A stretch of DNA of 64,000 bases from Lysobacteraceae bacterium SCN 69-320 (lineage in GTDB: Bacteria; Pseudomonadota; Gammaproteobacteria; Xanthomonadales; Rhodanobacteraceae): the NCBI GenBank assembly GCA_001725155.1, contig MEFP01000012.1, positions 310,001 through 374,000 on the forward strand. Reading direction: 5' to 3'. Shown piece after piece: positions 44,107 to 52,543 of the stretch (positions are counted from its first letter, which is position 1; each line of letters opens with the position of its first letter). The notes under the pieces are model-generated. The model saw only the letters and a list, made by a program, of their open reading frames with translations, was not told the DNA's origin and ran no database searches. A program made the position numbers and the translations under genes.

Positions 44107-45912
44107 TCATCGGGCATCGGCCGGGAAAGATGACCGGATCCGTGCCTTATCGTTGCTTCCCAACGCCGCTAGTAGCCCGTCATAGCGGAACGCCTCGCGA
44201 TCGAAATACTCGTGAGGGCCGCTCAAGGTGGGAACGGACCGCAGCGATCCCAGCAAGCCATGCAACGTGGTCTTGAGGTAATATTCCAGATTGGAACAAA
44301 GCAACAGATGATTGGCTCCTCGGCCCGCGCTGTGCACGATGTCGCAACGGGTACGCCAGATGCGTTGAAGATGCCAGCGCACGCGTTTATCGTGCTTCTT
44401 CAGGCGATCCAGCAGCGCCGCAGGACTGCCGAGGTCTGTCAACAACTCATGCACCTGGACCTGCAGGAAGGGTTCCGCGGCCAGGCCGTTGACCACAGCA
44501 GCTCGCTGCAGAGGATCTTCGATCGCTTCCCAGAGTGTCGCCATCGAGCATCTACGCACGTCGATGGGCACGGCCTGGCTGTCGTTGAGCCCCACGCCAT
44601 GATCGAGCAGCACGGTGCGCAACGCGAGCAAGAGCTTCGGTACGTAGCTCAAGCCGATCACCGGACTGACACTGTTTTCGATCGACTTGCCGATGCTTCC
44701 ACTGGCCTGGCTGCCTCGCACGAGATACTCAAGCGCCGTCCACCAGTGCACCAGCTTCGTTTCGATCGTGTCCTGATCGCGGCCTTGGCGGTAGAGCCGA
44801 AACGCGGAGGTGATGCGGTCACGTCCTTCGTCGGTGAAGTGCGCACCCGCCAACAACTCGTTGACGCTGGCCACGAACTGGGCCGCGTCGACCCCGTTGA
44901 GCGAGGTCGCCGGGTTGGGAACCACGCGCGGCAACGGATAAACGTGTCCGCCCGTCGGGCGGGCAACGTCCAGCACGGCGAAGTGATCGGGAATGTGCAG
45001 GCGCGCCTGCTCGTATTCGAAGCGAAGGAGGTTGACGATATTGGCCACGCGTTCGTAGGCATACAGCCCAGCGGCACGGCGATCAGCCGCCGAGATACCG
45101 CGCACTGTCGCGAAACGGCGCTTGGGCTGGGCCGTCAAATAGCTCGTTTTCGCATGGCCGGCCTGGAGGTTGAAGGGTGGCGTATCCGCAATCTCCAAGT
45201 TGCCCAGCGCGGCGGGCAGTTCTTCTGGCCGCGTGATGAGGTCCAGTGCGAAGGTCACGTCGTACTGGTGCGAGGGACCCGTCAAAATTTGGCGGGTCAA
45301 CCCGAGCTTGCGATCGAAGTGGTAGGCCCCCGGCACGTGCCGGGGGACCAGGATTTCCGCGTAGATCCGAAACAACGATTCCAGGGAGAAATCGCGATCC
45401 AGGAGCGTGCTCAGGAGCGCTGCGGTGACCGCGTGAATATGAGGGTAGTCCGGCGCTGGGACCGGCGCTGGCGGTTCGGCGGGCGGCAGCAGCAGACGAT
45501 CCAGGGCATCAAAGGCGCGTAAGACGTAGTGGGTTTGCAGCAGCGGCGCCAGCTCCTGCAGCGTGTAGCGCAGCATGCGCTCCTCGGTCGACCCTTTCGT
45601 CAGCGCCTTGATCTTGTCCTTGAACAGGCCCAGCAGGCGCGGCCGGAGCCCCGCGAACTCGTCGGCGAGAAGAATCGGATCAGCCGTAAGCAGACCTTCG
45701 GCCTCATCCAGGATGACGGTTTTGTCCTCTGGCTTGGCTTCGCTGAACACCAGCGCCTGCTGGATCTCCCGCACCATGGTCCCGGGGTTCATCACGCGAA
45801 CGCGGAACGCGTCAAGCGAATGGGCGTGGACGAGGTTGTACCAACATCCCAGGAAGTAGCGCTGCGCGGGTGTCGGGCCGACCAAAGCCGTCAGATGCCT
45901 GTCAGTCCGCAT
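44107..45912 (-). CDS. Large protein with C-terminal HEPN-like motif
   Basis: A 601-residue soluble protein not recognised as a named family. The C-terminal region has LVHWWTALEYLVRG (about residue 405) and RTRCDIVHSAGRG (about 520), the latter giving R-x4-H, the catalytic motif of HEPN RNases, followed by LEYYLKTTLHGLL. This is the arrangement of Apea-like HEPN domains. The N-terminal 350 residues are helical and of unknown role. It faces tcmP tail to tail with 109 bp between. HEPN proteins often act as RNA-cutting effectors in defence and toxin systems, so it may belong to the same module; that is inference. Confidence 0.75.
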   Translation of the reverse strand: MRTDRHLTALVGPTPAQRYFLGCWYNLVHAHSLDAFRVRVMNPGTMVREIQQALVFSEAKPEDKTVILDEAEGLLTADPILLADEFAGLRPRLLGLFKDKIKALTKGSTEERMLRYTLQELAPLLQTHYVLRAFDALDRLLLPPAEPPAPVPAPDYPHIHAVTAALLSTLLDRDFSLESLFRIYAEILVPRHVPGAYHFDRKLGLTRQILTGPSHQYDVTFALDLITRPEELPAALGNLEIADTPPFNLQAGHAKTSYLTAQPKRRFATVRGISAADRRAAGLYAYERVANIVNLLRFEYEQARLHIPDHFAVLDVARPTGGHVYPLPRVVPNPATSLNGVDAAQFVASVNELLAGAHFTDEGRDRITSAFRLYRQGRDQDTIETKLVHWWTALEYLVRGSQASGSIGKSIENSVSPVIGLSYVPKLLLALRTVLLDHGVGLNDSQAVPIDVRRCSMATLWEAIEDPLQRAAVVNGLAAEPFLQVQVHELLTDLGSPAALLDRLKKHDKRVRWHLQRIWRTRCDIVHSAGRGANHLLLCSNLEYYLKTTLHGLLGSLRSVPTLSGPHEYFDREAFRYDGLLAALGSNDKARIRSSFPADAR

Positions 45913-45959
45913 GGGTTCAGTCTGGGGGTAGTGGGCGAGACCGGGGGAGAGGTATACTG

Positions 45960-46072
45960 GCTCCCTGGCCCCAGCGCCACCGACAAACTAAAGGGGAAAG
46001 GAGCGTAGGTCTGGGTTCGCCCGCTACGAATTCCGCCCCGCCTCTTCAGAAGCCCGCGTTTGCGGGCTTCTT
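45960..46072 (+). ncRNA. Possible small RNA or leader ending in a terminator
   Basis: A TATACT hexamer at 45953-45958 is followed by about 110 bases without a good ORF and then a strong hairpin (46049-46070). The part TACGAATTCCGCCCCGCCTC looks vaguely like a tRNA/tmRNA 3' end. No -35 box or known RNA family was recognised, so this is a weak candidate. Confidence 0.2.
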
Positions 46073-46073
46073 C
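46049..46073 (+). terminator. Hairpin terminator
   Basis: GAAGCCCGC-gttt-GCGGGCTTC, a perfect 9-bp stem with a 4-base loop, followed by TTCATTTC. There is no plus-strand gene directly upstream, so it may end a small RNA, or act on the minus strand after the merR gene. Confidence 0.7.
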
Positions 46074-46150
46074 ATTTCAGGTTGCGGCCGCAGCGACGTC
46101 TGCCGATGGCCCCCCGCGGCAGCGTGCTGTTCCTGTGTGCCGGCCAGTAC

Positions 46151-46633
46151 CTACTCGACGCTGCTCATAGGCCGGCATCCAGACTTCCGGCCGCGGTGCG
46201 CCGGGTCCTTTGAAGCCACCGAGCGAATCGACGCGGAGCGATCCGCAGACGCTTGTAGGTCGCCCAGGATCGCGCAACGTGCTCGAGCGCCGCCGGCGCA
46301 GGCCTCAATCGTGTGAGCCAGCTCCTGCGCCATGCGTTGCAGTGCCTGGATACGCCCCTGAATGTCGACGAGATGCTTGCGCGCCAGCCGGTCGACGTCG
46401 GCGCAGGACATGTCGGTTTGCTCGGCCAGGGCCAACAAGCTCTGGATTTCCTCGAGGCTGAAACCAAGCTCGCGCCCGCGCGTGATGAAGCGCAGTCGTT
46501 CCACTTCGGCGCTCGTGTAGTCGCGATAGCCGTTGTCGCGGCGGGCGGCCTTGGACAAAAGGCCGATGCGCTCGTAGTAGCGGATCGTTTCCAGATGGCA
46601 GCCACTGGCGGCGGCCGCTTCGCTGATCTTCAT
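46151..46633 (-). CDS. MerR-family metal regulator (PbrR/ZntR/CueR type)
   Basis: A 160-residue regulator with HTH (MKISEAAAASGCHLETIRYYERIGLL) and dimer helix. The metal-site cysteines are C77 (DMSCADVD), C112 and C120 (CAGGARARC, C-x7-C). The C-x7-C loop is as in CueR. A Cys at 77 instead of Ser is the mark of divalent-metal sensors such as ZntR, PbrR and CadR, so Zn, Cd, Pb or Co is more likely than Cu. The C-terminal tail is about 25 residues longer than usual. It is divergent from the operon at 46713, whose promoter has the matching 19-bp spacer. Confidence 0.88.
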   Translation of the reverse strand: MKISEAAAASGCHLETIRYYERIGLLSKAARRDNGYRDYTSAEVERLRFITRGRELGFSLEEIQSLLALAEQTDMSCADVDRLARKHLVDIQGRIQALQRMAQELAHTIEACAGGARARCAILGDLQASADRSASIRSVASKDPAHRGRKSGCRPMSSVE

Positions 46634-46637
46634 CGAC

Positions 46638-46668
46638 TTGACTCCGGAGCGACTACGGACTTTAGACT
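46638..46668 (+). promoter_or_regulatory. MerR-type promoter of the desaturase/CDF/FTR1 operon
   Basis: On the plus strand -35 TTGACT and -10 TAGACT stand 19 bp apart around an imperfect dyad (ACTCCGgag / ACTaCGGAcT). It lies between the merR start (46633) and the first operon gene (46713), which is preceded by AGGAG. Confidence 0.68.
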
Positions 46669-46712
46669 AGCGCCCTTCGAAGTCCCTGACCAGGGGCGTC
46701 AGGAGATCGACC

Positions 46713-47906
46713 ATGCTTGTTGTTGCGGTGCGCTACGGCGCCTATCCCCTCGTCATGGGCGCGATGGCGACGGTAGCCACGGTCGTGTTTCTAGGCGTCC
46801 TGCCGGCGTGGCCGACGCTGCTGATCGCCGCGGCCGCCAGCATCGGCGCGGTGGCGCTGCTCGAGCGCCTGCAGCCGTTCGAGCGTGCTTGGCAGCGTGA
46901 TCATGGCGACACGCGTGCGGACGTGCTGCACGGTGTGGTCAACTTCGGGCTGCTGGCCGGCACGGCCTACGGGCTGCACGCGCTACGCACGGCCGTACCA
47001 GCGGCCATTGCGTGGCCCGCGACTTGGCCCGTGTGGGTGCAGTGCCTGTTCGCCGGCGCGATCCTGGACCTTGGCCTGTACACGATGCACCGCGTGAGCC
47101 ACCGATTCGCGTGGGCCTGGCGACTGCACGCGATTCACCACAGCGCCGAGCGGTTGTACTGGCTCAACGGCGAACGCCGGCATCCGCTGAGCGCGCTGCT
47201 GATGGCCGGCCCCGGCCTGCTCGTGGTCGTGGCGCTGGGCGCTCCTGCGCTAATCGTGAGCGTGTGGCTCGCGATATTGAGCGTGCATCTGGCGTTCCAG
47301 CACGCCAACCTCGACTACTCGGTGGGGACGCTGCGGCGTTGGCTGGGGACGGCTGAGCTGCACCGCTGGCACCACAAGCGCGAGTACGAGAACGCGCAGG
47401 TCAATTTCGGCGAATTCTGGCTGGTCTGGGACCGCGTTTTCGGCACGTTTCTCGATCGTCCCGGCGACGTCGGTGCCGGCGATGTGGGGCTGCGGGAGGA
47501 CACCGTTCCGGCGGCTTATGGCGCACAGCTTCGCTGGCCGTTCCAACCGGCGCTACGAACGATCGGTCCGCGCGACGCCGCGTTCCACGCGGCGTTGACG
47601 CAGGGCTACGCGGCACTCGATGCCAGAGACGCCGCGGCTGCCTACGCCGCGTTTGAGCGTGCCCATGTGTTGGGACAACCTCGCACGCGAACGCACGTGC
47701 GTAGCCATGTGGCGTTCCTGCGCTGGGCAATCCGCCGACGCGATACCCGAGAAATCGCCGGGCAGTTATTCCGCATTGTCGCAGCCGCGCTGTTCACCTG
47801 GCTCTGGATGCCGCGCGGCAACACCGGCGGCGCCCGCGTCAGCGCGTTTGCGCGCATGCCGATATCGGCCGAGATCACGAACATCACCGAAGGGAATCCC
47901 CGATGA
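46713..47906 (+). CDS. Sterol desaturase / fatty acid hydroxylase family membrane protein
   Basis: A 397-residue protein with four to five helices and the three histidine boxes of di-iron membrane hydroxylases: MHRVSHRFAWAWRLHAIHHS, NGERRHPLS and ELHRWHHKREYENAQVNFG. The C-terminal 130 residues form an extra soluble tail with Ala-rich helices. It is the first gene of a MerR-controlled metal operon, so it may adapt membrane lipids to metal stress. Its substrate is unknown. Confidence 0.83.
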   Translation: MLVVAVRYGAYPLVMGAMATVATVVFLGVLPAWPTLLIAAAASIGAVALLERLQPFERAWQRDHGDTRADVLHGVVNFGLLAGTAYGLHALRTAVPAAIAWPATWPVWVQCLFAGAILDLGLYTMHRVSHRFAWAWRLHAIHHSAERLYWLNGERRHPLSALLMAGPGLLVVVALGAPALIVSVWLAILSVHLAFQHANLDYSVGTLRRWLGTAELHRWHHKREYENAQVNFGEFWLVWDRVFGTFLDRPGDVGAGDVGLREDTVPAAYGAQLRWPFQPALRTIGPRDAAFHAALTQGYAALDARDAAAAYAAFERAHVLGQPRTRTHVRSHVAFLRWAIRRRDTREIAGQLFRIVAAALFTWLWMPRGNTGGARVSAFARMPISAEITNITEGNPR

Positions 47907-48526
47907 GCGACTGCGGCTGCCATGCCGAGGCGAACACGGCCGCCGAGCGGCGCGTGTTATGGATCGCACTGGCCCTGAATGCGGCAATGGCCGTCATCGG
48001 GTCACTGGCTGGTTGGCTGGCCCAGTCGACGGGCCTGCTGGCCGATGCCCTGGATATGCTGTCGGACGCCACGGCCTATGCGATTGGCTTGGCGGCGATC
48101 GGCCGCAGCGCGCGATTCAAGCAACGGGCCGCGGGCGTGAGCGGCAGCCTGTTGCTGCTGCTGGGTGTCGGCGTACTGATTGAGGTCGGCCGCCGGGCCT
48201 GGGTAGGCAGCGAACCGGTCGGCTGGCCCATTGTTGCCACGGCGTTGGTGTCGCTGGCCGCCAATCTCGCCGTGCTGCGCCTACTGCGGCCGTTCCGCAG
48301 AGGCGAAGTGCATTTGCGCGCGACCTGGATTTTTACTCGGGCCGACGTTGTGGCCAACATCGGCGTCATCGTTTCCGGTGTACTGATTCTGGCAACGGGG
48401 TGGCGCTATCCGGACCTCGTCGTCGGCGCACTGATCGGCCTGTACGTCAGCAAGGAGGCGCTGGAAATCCTGTCTGAGGCGCGCAATGCCGGGCGGTTGC
48501 CCGCCGCGCCTGAGGAGCGCGCATGA
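47903..48526 (+). CDS. CDF-type cation transporter (short)
   Basis: A 207-residue transporter with six helices. TM2 carries ADALDMLSDATAYAIG (two Asp spaced as in the CDF metal site) and TM5 reads TRADVVANIGVIVSG. The N-terminus is Cys-rich (MSDCGCHAEANT). The C-terminal cytoplasmic domain of CzcD is absent, as in other short cation transporters of metal islands. It exports divalent metal, probably Zn, Pb or Co. It overlaps both neighbours by 4 bp and resembles the 59790-60434 protein. Confidence 0.85.
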   Translation: MSDCGCHAEANTAAERRVLWIALALNAAMAVIGSLAGWLAQSTGLLADALDMLSDATAYAIGLAAIGRSARFKQRAAGVSGSLLLLLGVGVLIEVGRRAWVGSEPVGWPIVATALVSLAANLAVLRLLRPFRRGEVHLRATWIFTRADVVANIGVIVSGVLILATGWRYPDLVVGALIGLYVSKEALEILSEARNAGRLPAAPEERA

Positions 48527-50511
48527 GCGCCAGGCATACGAGGCTCTGGGAAACGGTCGGGCAACGCCTGCGGCGCTCCATCGCGATTGCTATGGTGCTC
48601 GCCGGGGGGGTTCTTGCCGCAGTGCCGACACACGCAGCGCCGTCGGCGGCGCTCGACAGTGACGTGCGGCAAATCTGGCAGTTGCTCGACTACGTCGGCG
48701 TCGACTACGGCGGTGCGGTCGCGAACCACGCGGTCGTGAGCGCGACCGAATACCAGGAAATGCAGGACTTCGTGGCCACGGCGCGGACTCGACTGGCGGC
48801 GCTACCGGCCGGGCCGGACCGTGACACGCAGCTCGCGCAGGCCGACCAGTTGGTGGCCGCGGTGGCCGCCAAAGCTGACGCGGCCGAGGTCGCACGCCGG
48901 GCGCAGGGGCTGGCCGATACACTGCTCGCGGCCTACGGCATTGCCGTCGCCCCGCGCGGACTTCCGGACCTTACACGTGCCGAGACGCTGTTCGCGACCC
49001 AGTGCGCCAGTTGCCACGGCGTGACAGGGCTGGCGGACGGGCCTGCCGCGGCGGCGTTAATGCCGCCGCCGATTGCCTTTGTCGACGCCGCGCGGGCGCG
49101 CGAGCGCAGCGTCTTTGCGCTGTATCAGGTGATCAGCCAGGGCGTGGCCGGTACCGCCATGCCGGCGTTCACGGCGCTCTCGGACGCTGATCGCTGGGCG
49201 CTGGCGTTTCGTGTGGGGTTGTTCGCCTATTCGCCGGCGTTGCAACGCGAGGGCGAGCAACGGTGGCAATCGACACCGGCGTTGCGGTCGCACTTTCCCA
49301 GTCTTGACGCCGTCACCCGGGCCACGGAAGCGGAACTCGCTGTGAGTGTGGGCGAACCCACCGCCCGTGCGGTGGTCGCTTTCGTGCGCGCTCACCCGGA
49401 GGCCGTGGCCGCCGGTAGCACGTCAGCGGCGAGCCTGGTCTTGGCCCGCCAGCGGCTCGTGGAGAGCCAAGCGGCCTATGCCGGCGGCGACCCTGAGCGC
49501 GCCACCGCATTGGCCCTATCGGCGTACCTGGACGGCTTCGAGCCGATCGAGCCGGCGTTGGCATTGCGCGATCGCGGCTTGCTAGATCGCGTCGAGCACG
49601 CGATGGGCGAGTACCGCGCGCGCATCGCGCGCGGCGACACGGTGCCGGCGATTGCCGAGCAAGCCCAGGTGCTGCAATCGCTGATCGATGACGCCGATTC
49701 GGCGCTGAACGCGGCGAACGCCGATGCGACGGCCGCATTCCTCGGCAGCCTGACCATCCTGCTGCGCGAAGGGCTCGAAGCCCTCCTGATCGTGATTGCC
49801 ATGATCGCGTTTCTGCGCAAGGCCGAACGCGTCGACGTGCTGCGCTACGTGCATGCGGGCTGGATCGGTGCGCTGGTCGCCGGCGGGCTCACGTGGGGCG
49901 TGGCGACCTACGCCGTCGGCATCAGCGGCGCGGGTCGCGAAGTCACCGAGGGCGTATCGTCGTTGTTTGCCGCCACTGTGCTGTTGGGCGTGGGCATCTG
50001 GATGCACCAGAAGAGCCTGGCCGGTCGTTGGCAGCAATACGTGCGCGAGAAACTATCCGCCGCGCTGACGCGGCGCTCGGCGTGGTTTTTGTTCGCGCTT
50101 GCGTTTATTTCCGTGTACCGCGAGGTGTTCGAGACGATCCTGTTCTACATCGCGCTGTGGAACGAGAACAACGGCATGGCCCTGCTGGCAGGTCTGCTGA
50201 CGGGTGTCGTGTTGCTGGGCGTGATCGCCCTCGTACTCCTGCGCTACAGCAAGCGGCTGCCGATCGCCCAGTTCTTCACCGGGAGTTCGCTGCTGATTGC
50301 GGTGCTCGCCATTGTGCTCGCGGGCAAGGGGGTTGCCGCGCTGCAGGAGGCCGGTTGGATCGGCGTGCGTCCGATCGACGGGCCGCGCGTCGCGCTCCTG
50401 GGCGTGTATCCGTCGCTGCAGCCGCTGCTCGCGCAGCTTCTCGTGCTGATCGCGGCGGTCGCGGGGTTTGTCTTGAACCGGCGTAGCGGTGTGAAGAAGT
50501 CCCCTGGGTAA
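48523..50511 (+). CDS. FTR1/PbrT-type metal permease fused to cytochrome c domain
   Basis: A 662-residue protein. A signal peptide (IAIAMVLAGGVLAAVPTHAA) precedes a periplasmic helical region, a cytochrome c domain (CASCHGVTGLADG near residue 163), then a helical region and a seven-helix FTR1 permease. The permease has the metal motifs REGLEALLIVIAM (near 420) and YREVFETILFY. FTR1 proteins take up oxidised iron; the PbrT branch in Pb-resistance operons is proposed to take up lead. Being under a PbrR-like regulator favours the latter. The cytochrome domain may couple redox change to uptake. Confidence 0.87.
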   Translation: MSARHTRLWETVGQRLRRSIAIAMVLAGGVLAAVPTHAAPSAALDSDVRQIWQLLDYVGVDYGGAVANHAVVSATEYQEMQDFVATARTRLAALPAGPDRDTQLAQADQLVAAVAAKADAAEVARRAQGLADTLLAAYGIAVAPRGLPDLTRAETLFATQCASCHGVTGLADGPAAAALMPPPIAFVDAARARERSVFALYQVISQGVAGTAMPAFTALSDADRWALAFRVGLFAYSPALQREGEQRWQSTPALRSHFPSLDAVTRATEAELAVSVGEPTARAVVAFVRAHPEAVAAGSTSAASLVLARQRLVESQAAYAGGDPERATALALSAYLDGFEPIEPALALRDRGLLDRVEHAMGEYRARIARGDTVPAIAEQAQVLQSLIDDADSALNAANADATAAFLGSLTILLREGLEALLIVIAMIAFLRKAERVDVLRYVHAGWIGALVAGGLTWGVATYAVGISGAGREVTEGVSSLFAATVLLGVGIWMHQKSLAGRWQQYVREKLSAALTRRSAWFLFALAFISVYREVFETILFYIALWNENNGMALLAGLLTGVVLLGVIALVLLRYSKRLPIAQFFTGSSLLIAVLAIVLAGKGVAALQEAGWIGVRPIDGPRVALLGVYPSLQPLLAQLLVLIAAVAGFVLNRRSGVKKSPG

Positions 50512-50520
50512 GACGGGCAC

Positions 50521-50877
50521 TCACTCCGAGCCTCGCCGGCGTTCGGTCATCCAGCGGTGCAGCATCGGCAGTCCCAGCAGCAACCAGGCCGCCCCCAGGC
50601 CGGCACCGGCCAGGAGCAGCAACGTCACCCGCGGGTGGTGGCCGCAGCGATGCCACTGCGGCGGCCACCGCAGGGCGCTGGCCAACAAGGCGTATGCGAC
50701 GAAGGCCCAGACGTGCAGCAGTCCGATGCCGAGCGCGCGGCGGCCGGAGCGCTCGGCGCCTTGTGCGAATACGAACAGCGCGCTGCACGCGGCGAAGCCT
50801 GCGCCGAACGCGAGCCAGTGGCTCAGCGCGGCAAGCCCCGCCACTGCCTCGCCCAGCGGAAAGCTCGCCGGCGGCAC
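50521..50877 (-). CDS. Small membrane protein at the end of the czc operon
   Basis: The 118-residue frame starts at a GTG that overlaps the AraC-like gene's stop (TAGTG) and contains three hydrophobic helices (ALSHWLAFGAGFAACSALFVFA, GIGLLHVWAFVAYALLASAL, VTLLLLAGAGLGAAWLLLGL) and a charged C-terminus. No family was recognised. The ORF-track start far upstream overlaps the AraC-like gene and is not used. It converges on the FTR1 gene. Confidence 0.6.
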   Translation of the reverse strand: MPPASFPLGEAVAGLAALSHWLAFGAGFAACSALFVFAQGAERSGRRALGIGLLHVWAFVAYALLASALRWPPQWHRCGHHPRVTLLLLAGAGLGAAWLLLGLPMLHRWMTERRRGSE

Positions 50878-51572
50878 TATGGCGCAGCAGCGGCCGAACG
50901 GCCGTCGTGACAGGCGCCCAAGAGCATGGTCGGCGACAGCCCGAACAGCAGCCGGAATGCGCGGGTGCAGTGGCCCATGCTCGGAAATCCGGCCTGCCGT
51001 GCCGCCTGCTGCAGCGCGGTACCTTCGCGACAGACCTCGACGGTACGCGCTACTCGCTGCCAGGCGAGGATCGCCGCCGTCGCGATTCGCGCCTCGACGG
51101 CGTGGATGAGGTGAGTACTGTCGACCCTGCCGTGGACTGATGTTGCCAGCAGCGCGCCCAGGTCGGTCGATGGATCTAACGCGAATAACAGGCGTCGCCA
51201 CTGCGCGGCGCGGTTGCTGATGAGCCGCTGCACCGGCAATTTGGCATGGGTTTCCAACCAACGGCCGCCCGGTAAGCGAGCATCGGCAAACAGCACCATG
51301 ACCTGGGGGCGCTCTCCATCGATGCGGCACGTTTCCCCGCTGCGCAGGATCATCCCCGCCACGGGCAGCGCCGCAGTCGCGTGTGTCGCAATCCGGGTCC
51401 AGCTGCAGATCGCCGTGATGACCTGCACTGAGCGGCATGCCGTCGGCGCGACAGCGCCGGCCCGGCCAAAAAACCGGGCCCAGCCGTCGCCGACGATCAG
51501 CTCGCCCCGCCAGGCGTCGACTGGCACGATATCGATAGGACTTTGGGACTCCCGATCAGGCGTGGTCCGCAT
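50877..51572 (-). CDS. AraC-like transcription regulator
   Basis: A 231-residue protein whose last 90 residues form an AraC-type HTH (ILAWQRVARTVEVCREGTALQQAARQAGFPSMGHCTRAFRLLFGLSPTML). The N-terminal 130 residues look like a cupin-like sensor half with several Cys and His. It overlaps the czcD-like gene by 17 bp, so it is translated with the efflux genes. It may regulate them or related genes (inference). Confidence 0.75.
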   Translation of the reverse strand: MRTTPDRESQSPIDIVPVDAWRGELIVGDGWARFFGRAGAVAPTACRSVQVITAICSWTRIATHATAALPVAGMILRSGETCRIDGERPQVMVLFADARLPGGRWLETHAKLPVQRLISNRAAQWRRLLFALDPSTDLGALLATSVHGRVDSTHLIHAVEARIATAAILAWQRVARTVEVCREGTALQQAARQAGFPSMGHCTRAFRLLFGLSPTMLLGACHDGRSAAAAP

Positions 51573-52500
51573 GGCCCGGGGCTTCGTCGAGCAGTTGGCA
51601 CGCCGTGGTACTGCACGCTACGTGCTCAAGCTGCAGTGTCGTGTGGTGCAGGTCAAACCGCGTTTGCAGGCGTTCACGCACGGCCGCCAGGACGTCGGCG
51701 TCTGAGCCGCCGACCGCGGTGTCGCGCACCACGTGGGCGGTCAAGAGCGCCTTGCCAGAGGTCACCGCCCACACGTGCAGGTCGTGGATACCGATCACAC
51801 CCGGTACGGCGCGCATCTCGGCATCGATCTCGGCGACAGCCAGCCCGGAGGGCACGCCTTCGAGCAGAATGTTGAGGCTGTCCTTGAGCAGCACCCACGT
51901 GCGCGGCAGTACCCAAAAGCCGATCAGCACCGCCACGATCGGATCGATCGGTCTCCAGCCGGTGAACTGGATGATGAGACCGGCGATCAGCACGCCGACC
52001 GAGCCGAGCATGTCGCTCCAGACCTCCAAGTACGCGCCCTTGACGTTGAGGCTCTTTTGGCTGCCCGCGCTCAACAAGCGCATCGATATGATGTTGATGA
52101 CGAGGCCCAGGATGGCAATCACCATCATGCCGGTCGACTGGATGGGCGGCGGCGAGCGGAAGCGTTCGATCGCCTCCCACAGTATGTAGATCGCGACCAA
52201 GAACAATAGAACAGCGTTGAACGCGGCGGCCAGGATTTCAAAGCGCGCATAGCCAAAGGTCCGGCGCGCATCCGCAGGCCGTTTGCCGATGCGGATCGCC
52301 ACCAGCGCGATGGCCAGAGCGGCTGCATCGGTGAACATGTGGGCCGCGTCCGACAACAGCGCCAGGCTGTTGGTCAGCAAACCGCCGATGACTTCGGCGA
52401 TCAGAAAACTGCCGGTGAGCAGCAGCGCCCACCGCAGCGAACGCTCCGGGGCCGTGGCGACCCCGTGATCGTGGGCACCGCTGGCGTGATCGTGACTCAT
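51556..52500 (-). CDS. czcD: CDF cation efflux protein, CzcD type
   Basis: A 314-residue inner-membrane antiporter for Zn/Co/Cd. It has an N-terminal His-rich tail (MSHDHASGAHDHG), six helices with SLALLSDAAHMFTDAAALAIAL (TM2, HxxxD site) and YLEVWSDMLGSVGVLIAGLII (TM5), and a C-terminal domain with GVIGIHDLHVWAVTSG. The Met at 52500 is used; earlier codons are not family-like. It stands in the middle of the czc operon. Confidence 0.92.
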   Translation of the reverse strand: MSHDHASGAHDHGVATAPERSLRWALLLTGSFLIAEVIGGLLTNSLALLSDAAHMFTDAAALAIALVAIRIGKRPADARRTFGYARFEILAAAFNAVLLFLVAIYILWEAIERFRSPPPIQSTGMMVIAILGLVINIISMRLLSAGSQKSLNVKGAYLEVWSDMLGSVGVLIAGLIIQFTGWRPIDPIVAVLIGFWVLPRTWVLLKDSLNILLEGVPSGLAVAEIDAEMRAVPGVIGIHDLHVWAVTSGKALLTAHVVRDTAVGGSDADVLAAVRERLQTRFDLHHTTLQLEHVACSTTACQLLDEAPGHADHA

Positions 52501-52543
52501 GAAACGCTCCTGGTGAGACGTCGTCCGGATCGGGCCGTGATCG

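Noticed and set aside
44212-45522. 436-aa plus-strand ORF antisense to the HEPN protein
   Set aside because: Low-complexity His/Gln/Arg-rich composition, no domain, and full overlap with the better-supported minus-strand gene.
46010-46072. A tmRNA or tRNA gene
   Set aside because: Only a loose resemblance at the 3' end; no acceptor partner, no anticodon arm and no tag frame were found.
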